Made by a program: the position numbers and the translations under genes. The notes under the pieces are model-generated. The model did not search any database. It was given only the letters and a program-made list of their open reading frames with translations, and had not been told where the DNA came from. Positions 23,224 through 31,254 of a DNA stretch of 36,028 nt are shown here, piece by piece. The DNA comes from an uncultured Bacteroidales bacterium (GTDB lineage: Bacteria; Bacteroidota; Bacteroidia; Bacteroidales; F082): the NCBI GenBank assembly GCA_946185535.1, contig CAMHJX010000031.1:1-36028 (forward strand). The letters run 5' to 3'. The number at the start of each line of letters is the position of its first letter. Positions within the stretch are counted from its first letter, which is position 1.

Positions 23224-24465
23224 ATGAAGAAAAAAAGAAAAATATGGTTGATTATCCTGGCTGTCGTTGTCGTGGCCATCGCTTCGATAATCATCATCAA
23301 GGCTATGAAATCAGCCAACAAGGAATTGGTCATCCGCACCCATGTGGTTGGAGAGTATACCGTTGAGAACACTGTGACCGCAACGGGCACCATTGAGCCA
23401 GTAGAGACTGTCGAAGTGGGTACGCAGGTGTCGGGCAAGGTGGAAAAAATCTACGTCGACTTCAACGACGTGGTGAAGAAAGGTCAGCTGATGGCCGAGT
23501 TGGACAAACAGACGCTTAATCAGAGCCTGAGTCGCGCCAAAGCTAGCCTCACTTCGGCGGAGAGCCAACTCAATTATGCGAAACTCACATACGAACGCAC
23601 GAAACAGCTCTATGAGTCGAATGCCGCCACCTTGGCCGCCTATCAGGAAGCGCAGAACACCTACACGCAGGCTCAGATGAGCAAGAGAAACGCTCAAGCC
23701 TCATACGACCAAGCTAGGGTTGATTTGGCCTACGCCGAAATCTATTCACCCATCGACGGCATCGTGCTCGATCGAGCCGTTGAGGTGGGTCAGACCGTGG
23801 CTGCGTCATTCAGCACGCCTACTTTGTTTACTTTGGCCAACGACCTGACCAAGATGCAGGTGGAAGCCGACGTCGATGAAGCCGACATCGGGCAAGTGAA
23901 AGTAGGGCAGAGGGTGAGCTTCACCGTGGATGCCTACATGGATGATGTGTTTGAAGGTACAGTGAACCAAATCCGTATGAAACCGACTACCACGAGTAAC
24001 GTGGTGACCTATACGGTCATCATCGAGGCTCCCAACCCCGACCAAAAGCTCTTTCCAGGCATGACTGCCAGTGTGACCATCGTCACGGAGGAAGAGACAG
24101 GCTTGGCTGTGCCTGCCGAGGCCTTCAATTTCACCCCAGACGAGCAAGTGCTAAAAGCCATTCGCAAGAGTGAAAAACCCGATGGACAACGCTCCGAACC
24201 TCCTCAAGGCCAGAAGCCTCAAATGAATGAAGGAGGGCAAGTAGCCAGTCATAACAGGGTGTGGTTGAAGAAAGGCGATGATATGATGCCCTGTCCCGTC
24301 AAGGTGGGCATGAGTGATGGCGCTTATAAGATTATAGAGCAAGGTTTGCAGGCTGGCGACTCAGTGGTGCTTTCGGCACAGTATGTCGTCAAGGAGAAAG
24401 AAGTGAAGAAAGGCGAAAATCCTTTCATGCCAGGCCCTCCTGGTAGGAACAGGAATAATAAATAA
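23224..24465 (+). CDS. macA: Efflux periplasmic adaptor (MacA/HlyD family)
   Basis: 413 residues. One N-terminal membrane helix (about 7-26, IWLIILAVVVVAIASIIIIK). Then the adaptor order: lipoyl half TGTIEPVETVEVGTQVSGKV, a coiled-coil hairpin (about 95-170, QSLSRAKASLTSAESQLNYA and AQMSKRNAQASYDQARVDL), second lipoyl half YSPIDGIVLDRAVEVGQTV, and beta-barrel domains (VEADVDEADIGQVKVGQRVS, KLFPGMTASVTIV). A Pro/Gln-rich linker (about 320-340) lies in the membrane-proximal domain, and the C-terminus is PGPPGRNRNNK. It links the MacB-type ABC transporter to the TolC duct. Between tolC and the ATPase gene, same strand. Confidence 0.88.
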   Translation: MKKKRKIWLIILAVVVVAIASIIIIKAMKSANKELVIRTHVVGEYTVENTVTATGTIEPVETVEVGTQVSGKVEKIYVDFNDVVKKGQLMAELDKQTLNQSLSRAKASLTSAESQLNYAKLTYERTKQLYESNAATLAAYQEAQNTYTQAQMSKRNAQASYDQARVDLAYAEIYSPIDGIVLDRAVEVGQTVAASFSTPTLFTLANDLTKMQVEADVDEADIGQVKVGQRVSFTVDAYMDDVFEGTVNQIRMKPTTTSNVVTYTVIIEAPNPDQKLFPGMTASVTIVTEEETGLAVPAEAFNFTPDEQVLKAIRKSEKPDGQRSEPPQGQKPQMNEGGQVASHNRVWLKKGDDMMPCPVKVGMSDGAYKIIEQGLQAGDSVVLSAQYVVKEKEVKKGENPFMPGPPGRNRNNK

Positions 24466-24498
24466 TAATAGTAAAAGCGGAAACCAAGGTAATCAGAA

Positions 24499-25254
24499 AT
24501 GATCATGAGCGAACGGCAATCCATCATCAAGGTTGAGAACCTCAAGCGGACGTTTGTCGTCGGTAGTGAGGAAGTTCATGCCCTGAAGGGTGTGTCGTTC
24601 GATATTTGTCAGGGCGAGTTTGTGAGTATCATGGGCTCGTCGGGTAGTGGCAAGTCTACTTTGCTGAATATCCTTGGTTGCCTTGACCAGCCCACCTCAG
24701 GCGAGTATTACATCGATGGTATTTCGGTCAGGGAAAGAAGCAAAAACGAGCTGTCGGAAATTCGTAATCGCAAGATTGGCTTCGTGTTTCAGTCCTACAA
24801 TCTCTTGCCGCGTACTTCAGCTTTGGAGAATGTGGAGTTGCCATTAGTGTACAATCCGGATGTATCGCATCGTGAGCGCCATGAGAGGGCACAACATGCT
24901 TTGGAATTGGTGGGCTTGAAGGACCGAATGGAACACATGCCCAACCAGCTTTCGGGTGGTCAGCAGCAACGCGTGGCCATTGCCCGCGCTTTGGTGAACG
25001 ACCCTGTCATTGTGTTGGCCGATGAAGCCACAGGCAACCTCGATACGCGCACTTCATACGAAATCATGAGCCTCTTTCAGAGCCTTCACGAACAGGGCAA
25101 GACTATTGCCTTTGTGACGCATGAGTCTGATATTGCGGTGTTTACAAGCAGAACAATCTTCCTTCGCGACGGTCACATCCTTCGGGATGAACCTGTAGTA
25201 ACCAAGTCAGCGGCAGAAGCATTGGCGGCATTACCCAAGGATAACGATTATTGA
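24499..25254 (+). CDS. MacB-type ABC transporter ATP-binding protein
   Basis: 251 residues. Walker A MGSSGSGKSTLLN (about 50-62), Q loop FVFQSYNLLP, ABC signature LSGGQQQRVAIARAL (about 152-166), Walker B VIVLADEATGNLD and the switch His in FVTHES. This is the LolD/MacB subgroup of ATPases that pair with FtsX-like permeases. Starts at 24499 or 24505 are both possible (MIMSERQ). The ATPase is a separate protein from the permease, unlike fused E. coli MacB. One base separates its stop from the permease ATG. Confidence 0.93.
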   Translation: MIMSERQSIIKVENLKRTFVVGSEEVHALKGVSFDICQGEFVSIMGSSGSGKSTLLNILGCLDQPTSGEYYIDGISVRERSKNELSEIRNRKIGFVFQSYNLLPRTSALENVELPLVYNPDVSHRERHERAQHALELVGLKDRMEHMPNQLSGGQQQRVAIARALVNDPVIVLADEATGNLDTRTSYEIMSLFQSLHEQGKTIAFVTHESDIAVFTSRTIFLRDGHILRDEPVVTKSAAEALAALPKDNDY

Positions 25255-25255
25255 T

Positions 25256-26476
25256 ATGGATATTCTGAACCTCATACGGATTTCGGCGAAAGCCCTGCTG
25301 CGTAACAAGACGCGCACGGCTCTTTCCATGCTCGGTATCGTGATTGGTATTGCTGCCGTCATCGCGGTGGTCAACTTGGGTGAGGGCTTGAAGCAGAGTA
25401 CGGCCAATCAGTTGTCGGATATGGGCACCAACCTCATCATGGTGATGCGTGCTAACCAGCGTCGTGGTGGCGTGAGCATGGGTTCATCCAATGTTCAATC
25501 GCTCAAGGTTAGGGATTGTGAGTTGATTGCCAAAGGCGCCAAAAACGTCACAATGGTCAGTCCGGTGGTCAATAGTGGTGGTCAGTTGGTGAATGGTTCC
25601 AAGAACTGGTCGGGCACGGTATATGGTGGCTCTCCAGAGTATCTTGAAATCAAGAAGTATGAGGTGGCCACTGGTGTGAACTTCACGGATGAAGATGTGA
25701 AGAAATATGCTAAAGTTGGTTTGATAGGGCAGACCATTGTGGAGAATCTTTTCGATGATGGTGAAGACCCCATAGGCAAGACTATCCGAGTGGGTAATAT
25801 GCCATTCAAAGTCATTGGGACCTTGAAAGAACGAGGCGAGAATGGCATGGGTATGGATCAGGATGACCTCGTGGTGATGCCATACAGTACAGTGCAAAAG
25901 CGTATGTTGGGCGTCGACTATATCCAGCAGATTGTTTGCTCGGCTGCTTCCGAAAACGTGGCAGAAGCCGCTGTAGAAGAAATTGAGAGCATTCTGCGAG
26001 CATCCCACAAGATACCAGAGGGAGGCAACGATGATTTTGAGGTTCGCACCCAACAGGAGATGTTGGAGATGATGTCTTCAATGACGGGCATGATCACTAC
26101 GGTTTTGGTCGCCATTGCCTTGATTTCTTTGCTGGTAGGCTGTATCGGCATCATGAACATCATGTATGTCACGGTGACAGAGCGTACCAAGGAGATTGGT
26201 TTGCGCATGTCCATCGGAGCAAAGAACTCTGCCATCTTGATGCAGTTCCTTACCGAAAGCATCATTTTGAGCCTGATTGGAGGTGTAATTGGACTGTTGT
26301 TGGGCCTTTTGCTCTCCTATGTCGTCTCAATGGCCATGTCGATGCCTTACGTTGTCAATGTGGCCTGGATGTTTATTTCGTTTATATCCTGCGCCATTTT
26401 GGGCCTCATTTCGGGCTTCTTCCCCGCTTTGAAGGCCTCGCGCACCGATCCGATTAATGCATTGAGGTATGAATGA
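25256..26476 (+). CDS. MacB-type ABC transporter permease
   Basis: 406 residues. First membrane helix at about 18-40 after ISAKALLRNKTRTALSMLGI, a MacB_PCD periplasmic domain (about 45-275), then three helices near the C-terminus (MITTVLVAIALISLLVGCIG, IILSLIGGVIGLLLGLLLSY, VAWMFISFISCAILGLISGF), ending FPALKASRTDPINALRYE, the standard FtsX/MacB pattern. VTERTKEIGLRMSIGAKNSA is the conserved cytoplasmic loop after the second helix. MacB acts as a mechanotransducer driving substrates from the periplasm through TolC; substrates may be drugs, peptides or lipids. The histidine kinase gene begins 14 bases later. Confidence 0.92.
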   Translation: MDILNLIRISAKALLRNKTRTALSMLGIVIGIAAVIAVVNLGEGLKQSTANQLSDMGTNLIMVMRANQRRGGVSMGSSNVQSLKVRDCELIAKGAKNVTMVSPVVNSGGQLVNGSKNWSGTVYGGSPEYLEIKKYEVATGVNFTDEDVKKYAKVGLIGQTIVENLFDDGEDPIGKTIRVGNMPFKVIGTLKERGENGMGMDQDDLVVMPYSTVQKRMLGVDYIQQIVCSAASENVAEAAVEEIESILRASHKIPEGGNDDFEVRTQQEMLEMMSSMTGMITTVLVAIALISLLVGCIGIMNIMYVTVTERTKEIGLRMSIGAKNSAILMQFLTESIILSLIGGVIGLLLGLLLSYVVSMAMSMPYVVNVAWMFISFISCAILGLISGFFPALKASRTDPINALRYE

Positions 26477-26490
26477 TTAAAATGTAGACC

Positions 26491-27702
26491 ATGAACAAGG
26501 ATACTTTTAATGAAGTGGATAATTACATTTCGCTGAAGCGAATAGTTATGCTATCGTTGACTATTACTTTAGCATACTATGCCATATTCATATTGACGCA
26601 TTATTTCAGTAGACCCATGTTTGACAATCCAATCGAGATAGAGAGTTTGGATGGCCAGGATTTTGTGGTTTTGAATGGTGATACGCTTCAATTGAAGGAA
26701 ATGACGCGACTTAGTCCCTCAATGCCTCATGAATCTCGAAATTATCATCCTGAACCTTTAGATCATAAAAAGCCACGGTTTTTGAATAAGGTTTTGGTGA
26801 ATATCCCCCTTACATTTATCATGGTTCTCATTTTGTTGCTTTTCGACAAGAAAATCATGAGCCTAAAACTCAAAAAGAAGAGGGATGAGTTTAGTACGAT
26901 TCTCATAGGTTCATTATTGGTTGGCATAATAATGAGTTCGTTGTGTATTGCCTTTCAATGGTATTGTTGGCCAAGTTGGAGACCGCCGCATTCGCTATTC
27001 ATTTGTATAGTAAAGGGTTGGTTGGGTGATTTGCCTTTATATGCTATTGCAGTTCTGTCGGCTTATTTGTTGCGTTCGGTCTATTTTGAGAAAAAAGCAG
27101 CCGTTGAAAACGAAACACTTCGGGCTGAGAACCTTAACTCACGCTATGAGACCCTGAAGACGCAGATGGATCCACATTTCCTTTTCAATTCGCTGAATAC
27201 CTTGAAAGCATTGATTGAAGTCGATGTCGAAAAGGCTGGCGATTTTGTCCATCAGTTGTCGACTGTGTTTCGTTATACATTGAAAAACGAGGAAGTGGTT
27301 ACTTTGGCCCAAGAGCTTGAATGTGTGCGTCCCTACTGCCAGATGATGAAGATTCGCTATGGCGACAACCTGCTTTTCGACCATCATATCGAACATGAGA
27401 AATACGACAACTACTATGTCCTTCCGCTTTCAATCCAAGGGCTTATTGAAAACGCCATCAAGCACAATGTGGTCTCCTCGAAACAGCCACTGACGATTGA
27501 TATTCATACGGATGATGATAATCATTTGATAGTCAGTAATAAAATTCAGCCGAAGATTGGAAAAGAGGAAGGAACGGGAATTGGATTGGCCAATCTTTCG
27601 GAGCGATATCGAATAAAATGGAACGAAAATGTTGAAATTTTTAACGACGGAAAGATTTTTAGCGTAACTTTGCCTCTTAAACTAAACGAACAATCACTAT
27701 GA
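26491..27702 (+). CDS. LytS/YehU-type sensor histidine kinase
   Basis: 403 residues. Four membrane segments at about 18-40, 105-123, 134-158 and 175-197, with a polar loop of about 60 residues between the first two that faces the periplasm. A short coiled coil (about 200-225) leads to the His_kinase domain: MDPHFLFNSLNTLKALIEVD with phospho-acceptor His229, then LPLSIQGLIENAIKHNVVS with Asn321 of the N box, and GTGIGLANLSERY in the G box. This family pairs with LytTR regulators, and the partner gene overlaps it by 4 bases. The kinase shares the operon with the pump, suggesting that it senses a pump substrate or envelope stress. Confidence 0.92.
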   Translation: MNKDTFNEVDNYISLKRIVMLSLTITLAYYAIFILTHYFSRPMFDNPIEIESLDGQDFVVLNGDTLQLKEMTRLSPSMPHESRNYHPEPLDHKKPRFLNKVLVNIPLTFIMVLILLLFDKKIMSLKLKKKRDEFSTILIGSLLVGIIMSSLCIAFQWYCWPSWRPPHSLFICIVKGWLGDLPLYAIAVLSAYLLRSVYFEKKAAVENETLRAENLNSRYETLKTQMDPHFLFNSLNTLKALIEVDVEKAGDFVHQLSTVFRYTLKNEEVVTLAQELECVRPYCQMMKIRYGDNLLFDHHIEHEKYDNYYVLPLSIQGLIENAIKHNVVSSKQPLTIDIHTDDDNHLIVSNKIQPKIGKEEGTGIGLANLSERYRIKWNENVEIFNDGKIFSVTLPLKLNEQSL

Positions 27703-28454
27703 AAGCACTGATTATTGAAGACGAAGTCATGGCTGCGAAGACGCTGAAGAAGCTTCTTCTGGAAGTCAGCCCAGGTATTGAAATCGTTGGCATGCTTGAA
27801 TCCATCGAAGACAGCGTCGAATGGATTGCCAACCATCCCATGCCCGACCTGATGTTTATGGACATTCATTTGGCCGACGGCTCATCGTTTGCCATATTTG
27901 ATCGTGTTACCATCACATGTCCGGTCATTTTCACCACGGCATACGATGAATATGCACTCAAGGCTTTTGAGGTGAACAGCATCGACTATCTGATGAAGCC
28001 CATCAGCAAGGATGCATTGGAGCGTGCCATGAACAAATATCATTCACTGGTGGAGAAAAGTGTGGATACCAACCAACTCAGCATGATTTTGAGCCAATTG
28101 GGAGAGAAGAAAAAATACAGAAGCTTTTTCTTGCTTCCCGAGCGCGACAAGTTTATTCCTTTGCCGGTCAGCAATATAGTCTACATTTATATTGATGCTA
28201 AGACGCTGAAGATCATCACAACGGATGGGAAGACATTCTATATGAACCACACCTTGGACGATGTGATGAGCGAGCTCGATCCGCATGAGTTCTTCCGTGC
28301 CAATCGTCAGTTTGTCGTTGCCCGCAGCTCCATCAAGGATGTGTCGGTTTGGTTTGGCAACAAGTTGGCCATCAACCTTTTCGTTGAAACGCCCGAGAAG
28401 ATTATTGTGAGCAAGGCTCGTGTGGCCGAGTTTAAGGTTTGGTTTACCAAATAA
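27699..28454 (+). CDS. LytTR-family response regulator
   Basis: 251 residues. Receiver domain with acidic pocket (IIEDE) and phospho-acceptor Asp55 (LMFMDIHLADG), conserved Thr/Ala (FTTAYDEYALKAF) and Lys (YLMKPIS). The LytTR DNA-binding domain spans about 145-250, with FIPLPVSNIVYIYIDAKTLK, MNHTLDDVMSELDPHEFFRANRQFVVA and a final IVSKARVAEFKVWF. ATGA overlap with the kinase gene indicates translational coupling. It probably controls the operon it sits in; LytTR sites are imperfect direct repeats, which I did not find convincingly near 21740-21850. The 99 bases before tRNA-Lys show no strong terminator. Confidence 0.93.
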   Translation: MKALIIEDEVMAAKTLKKLLLEVSPGIEIVGMLESIEDSVEWIANHPMPDLMFMDIHLADGSSFAIFDRVTITCPVIFTTAYDEYALKAFEVNSIDYLMKPISKDALERAMNKYHSLVEKSVDTNQLSMILSQLGEKKKYRSFFLLPERDKFIPLPVSNIVYIYIDAKTLKIITTDGKTFYMNHTLDDVMSELDPHEFFRANRQFVVARSSIKDVSVWFGNKLAINLFVETPEKIIVSKARVAEFKVWFTK

Positions 28455-28508
28455 ATATTTGATTTATAACTATTTATAGTAATCATTAAATTTTTTCCAT
28501 AAAAAAGC

Positions 28509-28539
28509 ATTGTGGGAACGAAAAAAGGTTGTACTTTTG
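28509..28539 (+). promoter_or_regulatory. Promoter of tRNA-Lys
   Basis: ATTG at 28509-28512, 19 bases, TACTTTTG at 28532-28539, the Bacteroidota spacing; 14 bases before the tRNA. Confidence 0.7.
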
Positions 28540-28553
28540 CACCCACAAACGAT

Positions 28554-28626
28554 GCTTCCGTAGCTCAGTTGGTAGAGCACCTGACTCTTAATCAGGGTGT
28601 CCAGGGTTCGACCCCCTGCGGGAGTA
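28554..28626 (+). tRNA. tRNA-Lys (anticodon CTT)
   Basis: 73 bases. Acceptor GCTTCCG with CGGGAGT (two G-T pairs) and discriminator A, D arm GCTC..GAGC with GTTGGTA, anticodon stem CCTGA/TCAGG with loop CTCTTAA giving CTT, T arm CAGGG/CCCTG with TTCGACC. CCA is not encoded. Accessory DNA begins directly after it, so it is a likely integration site. Confidence 0.94.
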
Positions 28627-28637
28627 CAAATTTTCAA

Positions 28638-28675
28638 AACCCCTAACTCTGTAAATCAACGAGTTAGGGTTTTTT
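28638..28675 (+). terminator. Terminator of tRNA-Lys
   Basis: CCCTAACTC (28641-28649) pairs with GAGTTAGGG (28661-28669), extended by AA/TT over a bulged C; T run to 28675. Confidence 0.8.
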
Positions 28676-28697
28676 GATGCCCAAAAGTCCCCCTGCC

Positions 28698-28792
28698 GTG
28701 TCAACCACGTGTCAACCGATTTTCAAAAACTTGAAAAATCGTGGTCAAATGACCTAAAAATTGTTGCTCATCGTTGACACGCCCGTTGACAC
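28698..28792. repeat. Symmetric array of GTGTCAAC boxes with central hairpins
   Basis: GTGTCAAC occurs at 28698-28705 and 28709-28716, and its complement GTTGACAC at 28773-28780 and 28785-28792. Between them are an A/T hairpin (28717-28741) and a GGTCA-AA-TGACC palindrome (28743-28754). The pairs are spaced 11 and 12 bases, about one helix turn, as for arm-type or iteron sites. A further GTGTCAAC is at 33719-33726. Confidence 0.7.
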
Positions 28793-28858
28793 GCCTCTCC
28801 TGTCCATCTTGTCCATTCTCTTATCACTTCTGAACACTCATTTTCCCTTTCTCTATTA

Positions 28859-28916
28859 TTGTGACATGCAACACAGGCGCTTCGCGTCCTCCTAAAATTT
28901 ATCTGCCATGTCACAA
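28859..28916. repeat. 10-bp inverted repeat spanning the first start codon of the element
   Basis: TTGTGACATG (28859-28868) and CATGTCACAA (28907-28916), perfect, 38 bases apart; the ATG at 28908 lies inside the right arm. It could be an operator or an mRNA stem that hides the start codon. Confidence 0.65.
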
Positions 28917-29882
28917 TCAAATTTCCATTTCCAGAGAAGGAAGTCCGTGGCCGATTTCCTTTCCGAGAACCTGCCTAACCAAATCCTGTACGCCACCGTC
29001 AAAGAGAGTTCCAACCTCCCCGACGAAGACATCCTCAAAGCATTCAACGATGCCTATGGCATCTGCCTCGAAGTCCTCGAGGCTCCTGAACTGAACACCT
29101 CCCGCAGCGACACCTATGAGACCATGACCGACGGCATCGCTTATTCCACCCTCGTCAGTCTCGCTTTCACCTATTTCCTGCTGTCCTTCCATCAGGAAGC
29201 GCCAAACCTCCGTCATTACCTCGGCAACCTCAAAAAGCTGCTCGATACTCGTCTGCCCGATTTCTTCCGTCCCATCTATATCGCCGCCAGCTCGATGTCT
29301 TCTCTCATCCCTGGCTCCAGCTCCTTCGGCTATCCAGTCGCGCAATCCTATTTTGCTCAGCTCTACGAGCCTCGCCAGTTCATCAGCATCCAACATCTGA
29401 TGCTCAAAGCCAAGGAGCGGCCAAGAGATGAATATCTCATCGTCCTTGACACCCTTCAGGATGCCATTCATGAGGCCTCGGGTGACTGGACGAAGATCAT
29501 CGAGAACGAAATCAAGCGCATCTCCCAAAAGAAAGAGAACATGATGCCCTGCAGCAAATACCGCATCAGTGATTATAACATCACCAAGTTTGTCAAAATC
29601 ATGCGTATCTGCTGCGAACTGCGCATCATCGAAGAGGACAACGGCCTCTATGTAACCAACAAAGCGAACTTCATCATCGCTTTAGGACGCTTTTTCAATA
29701 CTAAGATCAAAAACCCCAACAACATGTTTTCTGGTTCAAAAGAAAGAGACTTTCTGAAAATTTTCGATGATATGAAAACCACTGCTGAGAAACTGCTCAC
29801 AGAAGGCGATTCCCTTGATGAGCAAAAGAAAAAGCAGGCCTCTCGTAATGGAAAACGAGGATACGAAAGTGAACTTTTTTGA
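28908..29882 (+). CDS. Unknown protein, first gene of the accessory region
   Basis: 324 residues; I do not recognise the family. No signal peptide. The N-terminal two thirds are helical, with a hydrophobic stretch at about 84-96 (TLVSLAFTYFLLSF) too short and too polar on its flanks to call a membrane helix with confidence. Residues about 215-260 (YRISDYNITKFVKIMRICCE, then LRIIEEDNGLYVTNKANFI) look like a winged helix-turn-helix. The C-terminal tail is charged (EQKKKQASRNGKRGYESELF). The start codon lies in an inverted repeat and a near -7 box (TATTATTG, 28854-28861) precedes it. A terminator at 29935-29966 separates it from the replication-like genes. Position at the tRNA-proximal end and the winged helix suggest an element regulator; this is inference. 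Confidence 0.7.
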   Translation: MSQSNFHFQRRKSVADFLSENLPNQILYATVKESSNLPDEDILKAFNDAYGICLEVLEAPELNTSRSDTYETMTDGIAYSTLVSLAFTYFLLSFHQEAPNLRHYLGNLKKLLDTRLPDFFRPIYIAASSMSSLIPGSSSFGYPVAQSYFAQLYEPRQFISIQHLMLKAKERPRDEYLIVLDTLQDAIHEASGDWTKIIENEIKRISQKKENMMPCSKYRISDYNITKFVKIMRICCELRIIEEDNGLYVTNKANFIIALGRFFNTKIKNPNNMFSGSKERDFLKIFDDMKTTAEKLLTEGDSLDEQKKKQASRNGKRGYESELF

Positions 29883-29888
29883 ATGTAC

Positions 29889-29900
29889 CTACATATGTAG
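29889..29900. repeat. Perfect 12-bp palindrome
   Basis: CTACATATGTAG, just after the stop of the previous gene; possible operator or recombination site, no partner seen. Confidence 0.4.
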
Positions 29901-29934
29901 TACACGGTTTTTTCGCTCACAACTCCTCATTTTT

Positions 29935-29966
29935 GCCCACGAATTAACCGCCGTGGGCTTTTCTTT
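29935..29966 (+). terminator. Rho-independent terminator
   Basis: GCCCACG (29935-29941) with CGTGGGC (29952-29958), ten-base loop, then TTTTCTTT. Confidence 0.78.
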
Positions 29967-30009
29967 ATAGGTACCGTGAAGATGGGTCCTGGCACAAAAT
30001 GAAAATACT

Positions 30010-30393
30010 ATGTTAGACACCATCACATTTGACGAACTCCCGCAAGCCGTTTCCAATATACTCGACGGCATCGCGGAGATTAAATCCATTTGCGAAGACA
30101 TTCGCGGAAAGGATACTGGGCAAGACACCTACATGACCATCGAGGAATTGTGCGCCTACCATCCCGACCATCCTTCCCACCAAACCGTTCGCCGCTGGAA
30201 GCGCTTCGGTTATTTCCCTTATTATAAGGATGAAAAAACTCGCCGTATTAGGTTCAAAAAGTCCGAAATTGACGCTTGGATTGCTTCAAGCCGTCACATG
30301 TCACGCCAGGAACGAAACGCGCTCCTTGACGCCGAAATCTTCTCACAGCGTAAGCCCGTCGAGAAAGGAGACTTTGAAGATGATGACGAATGA
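30010..30393 (+). CDS. Helix-turn-helix protein, excisionase-like
   Basis: 127 residues. The N-terminal part (about 1-35) is a short acidic amphipathic helix (LPQAVSNILDGIAEIKSICE), a feature of Bacteroidota HTH proteins in mobile elements. Residues about 41-93 form a MerR/excisionase-type HTH: YMTIEELCAYHP....QTVRRWKRFGYFPYYKD....IRFKKSEIDAWIAS. The tail is acidic (EKGDFEDDDE). Such proteins serve as recombination directionality factors or as regulators of the adjacent replication genes. The following HTH gene overlaps its end by 14 bases, and GAAAGGAG near the end of this gene serves as that gene's ribosome site. Confidence 0.75.
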   Translation: MLDTITFDELPQAVSNILDGIAEIKSICEDIRGKDTGQDTYMTIEELCAYHPDHPSHQTVRRWKRFGYFPYYKDEKTRRIRFKKSEIDAWIASSRHMSRQERNALLDAEIFSQRKPVEKGDFEDDDE

Positions 30394-30595
30394 AGCCCCC
30401 AACGACATTCCTCTCCTCTACGACTGGATTGAGATGTCCGACCTACTTCGCATGCTTCACATCACAAGGAACACCCTCAAAGACTGGTGTACCGAAGATG
30501 AATTGAAGTGTTGCCGCGTCAAAAAGAAGATCTATTTCCTGCGTCAAGACATTGAACGCTTTCTCTATTCACACTATCAAACCTACACACCATGA
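30380..30595 (+). CDS. Second small helix-turn-helix protein
   Basis: 71 residues from the ATG at 30380 (a second ATG at 30383). The frame is open upstream to 30230, but that part is out-of-frame translation of the previous gene. GGAG at 30367-30370 lies nine bases before the ATG. The protein is one HTH_17-like unit: WIEMSDLLRMLHITRNTLKD, then WCTEDELKCCRVKKKIYFLR, then a helix DIERFLYSHY. It resembles the preceding protein in plan and may form a pair with it. The stop overlaps the next ATG (ATGA, 30592-30595), so the four genes from 30010 to 33161 are translationally coupled. Confidence 0.75.
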   Translation: MMTNEAPNDIPLLYDWIEMSDLLRMLHITRNTLKDWCTEDELKCCRVKKKIYFLRQDIERFLYSHYQTYTP

Positions 30596-31254
30596 ACAAA
30601 GACAAATCCAATGCCCCCGCTATGTACTTTTGGGGCACACCAAACAATTACGCCGTCAAACCGTCGCCCTCGTGTAACCTATCCAAGATGCCGTCCTTCT
30701 CCATCTACAGGCGACCCATCACCAATAAGAATCCCTACCAGGTCGTCAACCTGATTGATGTCTTCAACTACATCATCAGCGACTACGCCAAAGACCGCAC
30801 AAACGAGTACCGCGCCATCAAGGATGAGAGGTATCGCCGCCAGTACAAATCTGCCAAGTTTGACTATTGTACCTTCAGCGGCATCTTCTCCGAACGCACA
30901 GATAAGTCCATCATCCAGCACTCAGGGCTGATATGCCTCGACTTCGACCACCTGAAGGATGTCGAAGCCGTCTTTGAGGCCCTGAAGGATGACCAGTACT
31001 TTGAGACCCTGCTGCTGTTCCGCAGCCCCTCCGGGGATGGCCTCAAATGGGTCATCTCTTTCCACGACTCCTATTTCCGTTACGGCAAGGATGGCGAATC
31101 CTACGGCGACTACCAGGTCCGTTTCTTCGCCAGCCTCTACAACTACATCTTCAACCATTATAATGTTGAAGTCGACAAGCATTGTCGTAACATCTCCCGC
31201 GCCTGTTTCCTTCCTCATGATTCAGCCGCCTACCTCAATCCTTCGTTGCTATGA
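30592..31254 (+). CDS. BT4734/VirE_N-like protein, primase-like
   Basis: 220 residues. The VirE N-terminal (BT4734-like) family is recognisable from the fold order: FDYCTFSGIFSERTDKSIIQ, ICLDFDHL (Asp117 and Asp119, a D-x-D pair as in archaeo-eukaryotic primases), LLFRSPSGDGLKWVIS (about 141-156) and HCRNISRACFLPHDSAAYLN near the end. In Bacteroidota elements it is encoded directly before a DUF3987 protein, as here with ATGA overlap (31251-31254). By motif it may be the nucleotidyl-transfer half of a primase whose PriCT-2 and helicase-like parts are in the next gene. That catalytic reading is inference; the family is usually annotated without function. Confidence 0.8.
   Translation: MNKDKSNAPAMYFWGTPNNYAVKPSPSCNLSKMPSFSIYRRPITNKNPYQVVNLIDVFNYIISDYAKDRTNEYRAIKDERYRRQYKSAKFDYCTFSGIFSERTDKSIIQHSGLICLDFDHLKDVEAVFEALKDDQYFETLLLFRSPSGDGLKWVISFHDSYFRYGKDGESYGDYQVRFFASLYNYIFNHYNVEVDKHCRNISRACFLPHDSAAYLNPSLL

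Noticed and set aside
28698-28792. CRISPR array
   Set aside because: Only four 8-base boxes in mixed orientation, no regular spacers and no cas genes.
28917-29528. Open frame of 203 codons on the minus strand
   Set aside because: Antisense to the first element gene; I kept the plus frame because it has a start beside promoter-like sequence and a more protein-like composition, though that family is unknown too.
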